Assembly (NCBI GenBank): GCA_903959715.1 | Contig: CAJBXX010000228.1 | Location: forward strand, 1 to 13,372 | Reading direction: 5' to 3' | DNA length: 13,372 nucleotides | Origin: an uncultured Alphaproteobacteria bacterium | Lineage (GTDB): Bacteria > Pseudomonadota > Alphaproteobacteria > Rickettsiales > UBA1997 | Shown: positions 8,002-13,372 of the stretch, in pieces | Layout of the letters: each line of letters begins with the position of its first letter | How positions within the stretch are numbered: position 1 is the stretch's first letter | Notes under the pieces: model-generated | Told to the model about the DNA's origin: nothing | Databases searched by the model: none | Seen by the model: the letters and a program-made list of their open reading frames with translations, nothing else | Made by a program: the position numbers and the translations under genes

Positions 8002-8687
8002 AAATTGATAAACTAAAAAAACAAATCAAATTTAGTGCACTTTCAATTATAATTTTTATCGTTATAATCTCGTCTCTTTTGGCTATTTACATATATTTAA
8101 ACAATTCGTTTTTAGATCAATATGACAAAATTGTGATGGATATTGCTGACATAAAAAACAAAACCCAAGAAATTGAACAAAAAACCCAAGAAAACCGTAA
8201 ATACATGGAATTATGGTCAAAAATAAATCAAAGCAAAAAATCTTTAGATGGCATAAAAGCTGAAGATGTTAATAAAATCATCACCAATCTTGCTGAAAAA
8301 TATTCAATAACGAACACGGTTTTTAAAATCAGCGTCCCAGAAAATTATCCGTCAAATGTTTTTAAAAATGAAACTATTTCGCTTTTATACACGATCGCTG
8401 AGCTAACATTTTCTTCTTATCACGATGTAAAATCTATCCAATTTGCCAATGAATTAATAAAATATCTTCATGGTTATGCAATCATAACAAAATTTGAATT
8501 TTCTAAGGATCGAGATTACTCTGTGCAAGATTATTTTGACATCAGCACAGGCAAATCATTCGGCGCAATTAAAGCGAGAATTGTTTTTTCTTGGTATGTT
8601 TATAAAGAGGGCAATTTATCGACTCCAAATTCAGAAAATAAAGACTCATCATCAAATCAAAAATCTATCGAAAATGAGAAGTTATAA
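7998..8687 (+). CDS. PilO/GspM-like inner-membrane coiled-coil protein
   Basis: Members of the PilO/GspM group are bitopic inner-membrane proteins that pair with PilN/GspL through periplasmic ferredoxin-like domains. This 229-residue protein has a short basic cytoplasmic N-terminus and one membrane helix (about 13-34). A heptad-rich coiled coil follows (about 38-85), including a duplicated KTQE segment (EIEQKTQEN). A mixed alpha/beta domain (about 90-203) and a polar Ser/Asn/Glu tail complete it. This is the PilO layout. The start overlaps the preceding stop by 4 nt (ATGA), and the gene end overlaps the next by 14 nt, so translation is probably coupled through the trio. No enzymatic motif is visible. 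The call relies on architecture and neighbours. Confidence 0.58.
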   Translation: MKIDKLKKQIKFSALSIIIFIVIISSLLAIYIYLNNSFLDQYDKIVMDIADIKNKTQEIEQKTQENRKYMELWSKINQSKKSLDGIKAEDVNKIITNLAEKYSITNTVFKISVPENYPSNVFKNETISLLYTIAELTFSSYHDVKSIQFANELIKYLHGYAIITKFEFSKDRDYSVQDYFDISTGKSFGAIKARIVFSWYVYKEGNLSTPNSENKDSSSNQKSIENEKL

Positions 8688-9378
8688 AATATTGTTAATC
8701 ATTCTTGTTGCCATAATGCAAACTATCGCTTTCGATGAATCCAAATCGCAAAACAGCGATAAAATGCCAAAAAGCGTTAACATCGACAACCTTAAAGCCG
8801 GAGAAACTCCAATTTCTTCCAACTCAATAAAAAACGCTCTGGACGATATTTTTTCGCCATCAAAATTAAAATCAATCATGTATGATGAAGAGCAATTTAG
8901 TAATTTAGAAAAAGCGATAGAAGCCTTGAGAAACAACCAATCCTTTGTTCCCGAAGGTGAAGAAATAAACAAACAAAGTGCCGAAGATGCAAAAAAACAA
9001 GAAGAAGAAATTAAAAAACTCGAAGGAAGCGAAGAAAATGTAAAATCTTATGTTTTCTTGTCATCGATAATGTATTTTTCGGAAAAACAATGGTCTTTAT
9101 GGATTAACGATAAAAAATTCTTGGCGAATGCAAACTCTAGTGAAAATGAACTTTATTTTAAAAATGTAAGTCAAGATCGAGTGAGTATTGTTTGGAGATT
9201 AAGTATTAGTAAATGGAAAATTTTATCTGGAAAAAAATCCGAAGAATACGCTCCCAAAATTAACGAAAATAACCAAGTTGAAGTTGAATTTTCGTTAAAA
9301 CCTAATCAAACTTTTATTTTAGGATCAAATAAAGTTGTTGACGGAAGAGCCGTCGATTCAATTAATCGCAAAAAATAA
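8674..9378 (+). CDS. Secreted PilP/GspC-like periplasmic protein
   Basis: A 234-residue exported protein, likely the PilP/GspC-type link between the inner-membrane PilN-PilO pair and an outer-membrane secretin. ATG at 8674 gives a classic signal peptide, MRSYKILLIILVAIMQTIA, with likely cleavage after TIA. The frame is open further upstream, to an ATG at 8494, but that would bury the signal peptide behind 60 residues and overlap the upstream gene by about 190 nt. A low-complexity charged linker (about 85-120, KKQEEEIKKLEG) precedes a beta-rich domain. That domain contains SIMYFSEKQWSLWINDKKF, then FKNVSQDRVSIVW, the strand pattern of PilP/GspC homology-region domains. There is no lipobox, unlike classical PilP lipoproteins. 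Its stop overlaps the next start (TAATG). Confidence 0.55.
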   Translation: MRSYKILLIILVAIMQTIAFDESKSQNSDKMPKSVNIDNLKAGETPISSNSIKNALDDIFSPSKLKSIMYDEEQFSNLEKAIEALRNNQSFVPEGEEINKQSAEDAKKQEEEIKKLEGSEENVKSYVFLSSIMYFSEKQWSLWINDKKFLANANSSENELYFKNVSQDRVSIVWRLSISKWKILSGKKSEEYAPKINENNQVEVEFSLKPNQTFILGSNKVVDGRAVDSINRKK

Positions 9379-9605
9379 TGAAAAAATTTATACAAAATCC
9401 ACGCCTACTTTTTCCTTTTTTTATGGCGTTAATCATGGCGTTTATAATGTCGGGAGTTTTAATATTTATAAATTTAGGATTAGTTGAAAATTTTATATTT
9501 ATTTGGATAAAATCTTTCTTTATAGCCTTTACCGTAGCCTTTCCAACCGCTTTTTTTATAACGCCAATTGTACAAAAAATCGTTAAAAAAATTATGTCTC
9601 TTTAA
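9378..9605 (+). CDS. DUF2798-like small membrane protein
   Basis: The 75-residue protein has a basic N-terminus, two hydrophobic helices (about 12-33 and 42-66) and a basic C-terminus. The pattern RLLFPFFMALIMAFIMSGVL (9-28), a short turn and FPTAFFITPIV resemble DUF2798, a family of small two-helix membrane proteins of unknown role. Its ATG shares a base with the preceding stop (TAATG), which implies translational coupling to the PilP-like gene. DUF2798 genes are not standard parts of pilus operons. It may be a hitch-hiker or an accessory membrane subunit. Confidence 0.65.
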   Translation: MKKFIQNPRLLFPFFMALIMAFIMSGVLIFINLGLVENFIFIWIKSFFIAFTVAFPTAFFITPIVQKIVKKIMSL

Positions 9606-9616
9606 AAAATTTATGA

Positions 9617-9627
9617 GACAATTTGTC
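9617..9627. promoter_or_regulatory. Small palindrome upstream of regB
   Basis: GACAATTTGTC has exact 5-bp arms around one central base and sits in the 59-nt spacer between the DUF2798-like gene and regB, 38 nt before the regB start. It could be a half-operator or a short hairpin without a T-run. It does not match the GC-rich site known for RegA in Rhodobacter. Evidence is slight. Confidence 0.25.
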
Positions 9628-9664
9628 CATAGCATTTTTTATTAAAGAAAGTTAGATTTATAAC

Positions 9665-10954
9665 ATGAATGAATCTATAAAAATAAACACAAATACTAAT
9701 CAAAAAAATCTTCGGCAACTGCTTATTTTGCGAGCGATTGCCATATTTGCTCAAATCATCACAATTATTATCGTAGATATTTTTTTTAAAATTTCTTTGC
9801 CAAAAAATTTAATGTTTTTGGTAATATTTTTTTTAGTATTATTTAGTTTAAAAAGCCTTTACAACCTTAAAAATAAAGTCATAAGCGATAAAAATTTATT
9901 TATCGAATTATTGCTTGATGTAAGCGCGTTTACTTTACAAATTTATCTTAGTGGCGGAATTTCCAACCCATTTATTTCGCTTTTTTTGCTTCAAGTGATA
10001 ATCGGAGCGATTCTCTTAAAGCCTTTATTTTCATGGCTTGTTGCCATAATTACTTTTGTATTTTATCTCTTATTGAGCAAATTTTTTTATGTCATAAATT
10101 TTGATTCGATTGACAATTCAACGATGTCAAATCATCATCATTTTCATCACGATAGTTTTGATTTACATCTGCACGGCATGTTGGTGAGCTATGTGATTTC
10201 ATCAATTTTGTTAATAATTTTTATTGGCAAAATTATTAACAATATTCGACATGGCGAACAAAAAATTCACGCTTTGGAGCAACAATTTTTAAAAGAAAAA
10301 CAATTGATGGAGATGGGCTTGCTTGCTACTTCCTCGGCACATAATCTTGGAACTCCTCTTTCGACAATTTCAGTGATTATTAGTGATTGGAAAAAAATTA
10401 TTTCTGATAAAAATTTACAAGATGACATTAAAATTATCGATTCACAATTGCAAAAATGTAAAAATATTTTATCAGAAATTTTAAATTATTCTGGTAAATC
10501 AAGACTAGAATCCTTTGAATCAAAATCACTTCAAGATTGTTGTCAAAATCTTGTTAAAAATTGGCAAAAATCTTGCAAAATTAAAGAGCTTGAATATGAA
10601 TTTTTATGCACAATCGAGCAACCATTTTTTTTCAATAACATTTTAATTCAAGCAATTTATAATATTTTTAATAACGCCCTTGAGGCTTACAAAAATAAGA
10701 TTAAAATCGCTTTTTTAAATGATGAAAATAATTTAATTATAAAAATAATCGATGACGGCAACGGCTTTGACGAAAAAATTTTAAAAAATTTAGGAAAACC
10801 CAATTTATCGACAAAAAAAAGCGCTGGTCTTGGACTATTTTTAACCATCGAAACTCTAGAAAAAATTAACGGCAATTTAATCGTCAAAAACATTAAAAAT
10901 ATTGGCACTCAAGTTGAAATCTTAATTCCTTTTAAATATTATGAAGAATTATAA
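9665..10954 (+). CDS. regB: RegB/PrrB/ActS-type redox sensor histidine kinase
   Basis: RegB-type kinases sense the redox state of the quinone pool and phosphorylate RegA to control respiration and related energy genes. The 429 residues show about six membrane helices in residues 19-193, with the family's quinone-associated heptapeptide GGISNPF (97-103) in a periplasmic loop. A His-rich loop (157-170) precedes the last helix. The H-box is AHNLGTPLSTI with H226. Further on come a redox-type cysteine, C265, in QLQKCKNIL, the N-box with N337, G1 DDGNG (363-367) and G2 GLGLFL (388-393). The residue after H226 is Asn; the family normally has Glu (HELGTPL). regA overlaps its end by 14 nt. The pair follows the pilus-like genes after 59 nt and may be partly co-transcribed with them. 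Confidence 0.9.
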   Translation: MNESIKINTNTNQKNLRQLLILRAIAIFAQIITIIIVDIFFKISLPKNLMFLVIFFLVLFSLKSLYNLKNKVISDKNLFIELLLDVSAFTLQIYLSGGISNPFISLFLLQVIIGAILLKPLFSWLVAIITFVFYLLLSKFFYVINFDSIDNSTMSNHHHFHHDSFDLHLHGMLVSYVISSILLIIFIGKIINNIRHGEQKIHALEQQFLKEKQLMEMGLLATSSAHNLGTPLSTISVIISDWKKIISDKNLQDDIKIIDSQLQKCKNILSEILNYSGKSRLESFESKSLQDCCQNLVKNWQKSCKIKELEYEFLCTIEQPFFFNNILIQAIYNIFNNALEAYKNKIKIAFLNDENNLIIKIIDDGNGFDEKILKNLGKPNLSTKKSAGLGLFLTIETLEKINGNLIVKNIKNIGTQVEILIPFKYYEEL

Positions 10955-11483
10955 ATCAATATTAATAGTTGAAGATGATGAAGATTTATTAACAACAATG
11001 AAGCGTTCTTTTGAGCGTCATAATTACTTAGTTGAATGCGCTAAAAGCTTAAAAGAAGTTGAAAAAATTGTTAAAAATTCAAATTTTACCAATGCCGTTA
11101 TTGACTTGAAAATCAACGGCGAATCGGGTCTTGAAGTCATTAAATTTTTAAATAATTTTGATAAAAAAATAAAAATTATAATGCTTACGGGCTACGCCAG
11201 TATTACCACTACAATAATGGCGATTAAATCTGGAGCTTGTTATTATTTGGCAAAACCTGCCAATGTTGAAATGATTATTGAGGCTTTCGACAAAGAAAAT
11301 TTAGAATCATCGCAAGCCGAAATAAAAATCACCAACAAAGAAACTTCGTTGAAAAATCTGGAATGGGAACATATTCACAAAGTTTTAGTCGAGAATAATT
11401 TTAACATTTCCAAAACTGCCAAAATTTTGAATATGCACCGCCGAACTTTGTGTCGCAAGCTTCAAAAAAGCGGGATAAAATAG
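10941..11483 (+). CDS. regA: RegA/PrrA/ActR-type response regulator
   Basis: RegA-type regulators are phosphorylated by RegB and bind DNA through a Fis-like helix-turn-helix. This 180-residue protein has the receiver acidic pocket E11-D12-D13, phospho-acceptor D55 in VIDLKI, T83 in MLTGYA and K105 in YLAKPA. A short linker leads to the C-terminal DNA-binding part, WEHIHKVL then NISKTAKILNMHRRTLCRKL (155-174), which is close to the very conserved RegA recognition region. Its ATG lies inside the regB end (14-nt overlap), typical of a coupled pair. Its stop is 3 nt from that of the convergent hydrolase gene. Confidence 0.93.
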   Translation: MKNYKSILIVEDDEDLLTTMKRSFERHNYLVECAKSLKEVEKIVKNSNFTNAVIDLKINGESGLEVIKFLNNFDKKIKIIMLTGYASITTTIMAIKSGACYYLAKPANVEMIIEAFDKENLESSQAEIKITNKETSLKNLEWEHIHKVLVENNFNISKTAKILNMHRRTLCRKLQKSGIK

Positions 11484-11486
11484 AAA

Positions 11487-12251
11487 TTAAACTTCAAATA
11501 AAGTAAGAGATTTAACTGGATTATGATTGCGTTCGGGCTTAACCTCGGCAACATTTTTCTTTTTACGACGACGACGACGATCGCGCTTAACTTTACGAAC
11601 CTTAGAGGAGTCAATCATTAAGCGACCCTTGATATAATTGTCAATTGCCTCTTCAAATTCGGGCATTTGCTCTTTAAAAAAATGATCGGCATTTGGAATC
11701 ATTTGATAAGCAATCTCGGCACCATCACGGGCCGCAAGCTTTTCGGCAAGTCGAGCAGAATCTTGCTCTTTGGTGATTTCATCTTTTTCACCTTGGATTA
11801 TTAAACCCGAAGCTGAGCAAGGAACAATAAAGTTAAAATCATATTTTGAAGCTGGCGGAGCCACTAAAATGTAATTTTCAATTTCTGGTCTACGCATAAC
11901 GGTTTGTAGGGAAATCCATGCTCCGAATGAAAATCCGGCAATCCAAAAATCTGTCGCTTCCATATTTTGATCATGAAGCCAATTTATCACCGCAGTGATA
12001 TCCATCAACTCACCAACGCCATTATCAAACTTGCCTTGCGACTTTCCAACGCCACGAAAATTAACGCGCAAAACCGAAAAACCATTATTAGCAAAAGCTT
12101 TGTAAAGACTATAAGTGATTTTATTATTCATGGTTCCGCCATAAAGCGGATGAGGATGCAAAACTAAAGCAACTGGGGCTTTTGGGTTTGGATTTTGATG
12201 GTATCGACCTTCAATTCTTCCAACATTTCCACTAATTATAACTTCAGGCAT
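11487..12251 (-). CDS. Alpha/beta hydrolase (COG2945-like) with basic C-terminal tail
   Basis: This is a serine hydrolase-fold protein of unknown substrate, 254 residues long. The catalytic set is visible: nucleophile S108 in GFSFGA, D157 in GEKDEIT and H190 in ADHFF. The family's early LHPHPLYGGTMNNKI (31-45) and NFRGVGKSQG (64-73) are also present. No signal peptide is seen, so it should be cytoplasmic. The fold ends near residue 212. A tail then follows with a dense Lys/Arg cluster (217-232, including five consecutive Arg encoded as CGT). That tail is not usual for the family and might bind nucleic acid, ribosomes or membrane. The upstream small gene at 12298-12504 is in the same direction, 46 nt away. 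Confidence 0.8.
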   Translation of the reverse strand: MPEVIISGNVGRIEGRYHQNPNPKAPVALVLHPHPLYGGTMNNKITYSLYKAFANNGFSVLRVNFRGVGKSQGKFDNGVGELMDITAVINWLHDQNMEATDFWIAGFSFGAWISLQTVMRRPEIENYILVAPPASKYDFNFIVPCSASGLIIQGEKDEITKEQDSARLAEKLAARDGAEIAYQMIPNADHFFKEQMPEFEEAIDNYIKGRLMIDSSKVRKVKRDRRRRRKKKNVAEVKPERNHNPVKSLTLFEV

Positions 12252-12297
12252 GTTGAGAAATATTTAATGTTGATGAAAATTAAATTACTTGATGAAA

Positions 12298-12504
12298 TTA
12301 AGCGTTTTCATCGAGTTGACTCCATTGAAGCGGACGATTATCGCCACCAAGAACTAATTGAGTCGTGTTGATATATTTTGCAGCCATGTATTTGCCATGT
12401 CCAACGCGAACACCATAATAGTAAATTGGCTCAACTTCTTTGCCTTTGAATTTTTTCTTTTCAATATTTTTGGCGCGGTTTTTAGGGTTATTCTTAGTGC
12501 CCAT
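12298..12504 (-). CDS. Small conserved-looking protein of unknown function
   Basis: A 68-residue soluble protein. The N-terminal third is strongly basic (MGTKNNPKNRAKNIEKKKF), followed by GKEVEPIYYYGVRVGHGKYMA and a short beta-like region ending LQWSQLDENA. The KNNPKNR start and the GHGKYMAA segment resemble short hypothetical proteins I recall from several proteobacteria, but I cannot name a family. There are no membrane segments or cysteines. It has a good promoter candidate of its own (12555-12583) and probably leads a two-gene transcript with the hydrolase. Confidence 0.75.
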   Translation of the reverse strand: MGTKNNPKNRAKNIEKKKFKGKEVEPIYYYGVRVGHGKYMAAKYINTTQLVLGGDNRPLQWSQLDENA

Positions 12505-12554
12505 AGTTTGATTAAAATAATGTTAAAATGAGATAAAAAATCTTTCTAAAAAAA

Positions 12555-12583
12555 ATTTTATTTTGCAAACGCAACTAAATCAA
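12555..12583 (-). promoter_or_regulatory. Putative sigma70-type promoter for the small protein and hydrolase genes
   Basis: On the minus strand TTGATT (12583-12578) is followed after exactly 17 nt by TAAAAT (12560-12555). Transcription would begin near 12548, leaving about 44 nt before the ATG at 12504. The spacing is ideal and each box has at least four matches to consensus. It is the clearest promoter in the 170-nt divergent spacer. On the plus strand TTGCAA (12563-12568) with TAAAAA (12585-12590) is a weaker candidate for pgk. Confidence 0.5.
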
Positions 12584-12674
12584 GTAAAAAGTTTTAAAAA
12601 TTATAAAAAAACTATTTTCTTTAATGAAAAAATTTTTAAATTTAGTAAAAAATAATTCAAAATAATTTTAATTT

Positions 12675-13372
12675 ATGCCAAAATTTACTCGCTTAAAAGA
12701 TTGTGTCGTCACTAATAAAAATGTTCTCGTGCGTTGTGATATCAATGTTCCAATCGTTAATGGAATAATTGAAGATGACACTCGTATTAAAGCAATTATT
12801 CCGACTTTAAAATATCTCGCACAAAATCAAGCGAAAGTTATTTTGCTCGCTCATTTCGGTCGTCCCGAAGGTAAATTTGAAGAATCAATGTCGCTTAAAC
12901 AAGTTTTAAATCGCCTTCAAGAACTTTTGACGCCAATTAAAATTTCTTTTATCGATGATTGTATCGGCGATAAAGTTCAAAAAGCCGTTGCCCACACTAA
13001 TTACGGCGAAATTATTATGCTCGAAAATTTGCGTTTTTACAAACAAGAAACCAAGAACGATCCAGATTTTTCTAGGTCCCTCGCCTCTCTTGGTAATCTT
13101 TATGTTAATGATTCTTTTTCATGTTCGCATCGCGCCCACGCTTCAATTACAGGCATTCCCGAATTTTTAAAATCTTGTGCTGGATTTCAAATGGAAGTCG
13201 AACTCGATAATCTTACCAATCTTTTAGAAAATGCTAAGAAGCCAATGATGGCGGTAGTCGGTGGCGCTAAGGTTTCCACCAAAATTGATTTATTAAACTC
13301 ACTTGCCACCAAATCTCAGGCGATTTTGGTCGGTGGTGGCATGGCAAATAGTTTTTTATATGCACTCGGCAA
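12675..13372 (+). CDS. pgk: Phosphoglycerate kinase, N-terminal part (cut by window edge)
   Basis: Pgk moves a phosphate between 1,3-bisphosphoglycerate and ADP in glycolysis or gluconeogenesis. My translation from ATG at 12675 gives 232 residues of a protein usually near 395-400. The whole N-terminal substrate domain is present: VRCDINVP (19-26), DDTRIKA with R37, HFGRP (60-64), ENLRF with R120 and NDSFSCSHRAHAS with R153. The start of the nucleotide domain follows with VVGGAKVSTKIDLL (194-207) and VGGGMANSFL. The C-terminal half lies beyond the right edge. Nothing looks degraded. The frame could also start elsewhere, but this ATG gives the normal family length before VRCDINVP. Confidence 0.95.
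   Translation, partial: MPKFTRLKDCVVTNKNVLVRCDINVPIVNGIIEDDTRIKAIIPTLKYLAQNQAKVILLAHFGRPEGKFEESMSLKQVLNRLQELLTPIKISFIDDCIGDKVQKAVAHTNYGEIIMLENLRFYKQETKNDPDFSRSLASLGNLYVNDSFSCSHRAHASITGIPEFLKSCAGFQMEVELDNLTNLLENAKKPMMAVVGGAKVSTKIDLLNSLATKSQAILVGGGMANSFLYALG

Noticed and set aside
8494..8673. Longer start for the PilP-like protein
   Set aside because: It would overlap the PilO-like gene by about 190 nt and put 60 residues before a clear signal peptide. ATG at 8674 is better.
9606..9664. Terminator between the DUF2798-like gene and regB
   Set aside because: The only inverted repeat has 5-bp arms and no adjacent T-run.
12955..13170. Open frame of 71 codons on the plus strand within pgk
   Set aside because: It is out of frame with pgk, which shows all family motifs across the same bases.

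Overview
The window is AT-rich, densely coded DNA with short spacers. It looks like part of an alphaproteobacterial chromosome, perhaps from a host-associated or Rickettsiales/Holosporales-like lineage. The lineage call is inference. It rests on a RegB/RegA-type redox two-component pair, a VirB3 type IV secretion protein, low GC, and starts almost without Shine-Dalgarno sequences. There are no rRNA or tRNA genes, insertion sequences or CRISPR arrays that I can see.

Left part (1-1280): the 5' part of aspS (aspartyl-tRNA synthetase) runs off the left edge on the minus strand. Upstream of it lie a strong AU-rich hairpin terminator, a possible 32-residue small protein, and virB3, all on the minus strand. 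No virB4 accompanies virB3. Facing promoters between virB3 and the next gene appear to share one -10 region.

Housekeeping part (1280-6339): a class I aminotransferase and coaX (pantothenate kinase) form a plus-strand pair. Opposite them is a minus-strand operon acpS-gpsA-guaA (holo-ACP synthase, glycerol-3-phosphate dehydrogenase, GMP synthase). Both serve central anabolism: amino acids, CoA, lipids and GMP.

Accessory part (6424-11483): three overlapping plus-strand genes encode what looks like the inner-membrane alignment complex of a type IV pilus or type II secretion machine. They are a GspL/PilM-PilN-like bitopic protein, a PilO/GspM-like coiled-coil protein and a periplasmic PilP/GspC-like protein. 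A DUF2798-like two-helix membrane protein is translationally coupled behind them. The regB-regA pair follows after a short spacer holding a small palindrome. RegB keeps the quinone-binding signature and the redox cysteine, but has Asn instead of the acidic residue after its phospho-accepting His. The pilus-like trio is the most interesting system in the window, because its members are too divergent to name by gene and no secretin, ATPase or pilin lies beside them.

Right part (11487-13372): an alpha/beta hydrolase with an unusual basic tail and a small conserved-looking protein lie on the minus strand. On the plus strand, the 5' part of pgk (phosphoglycerate kinase) runs off the right edge.
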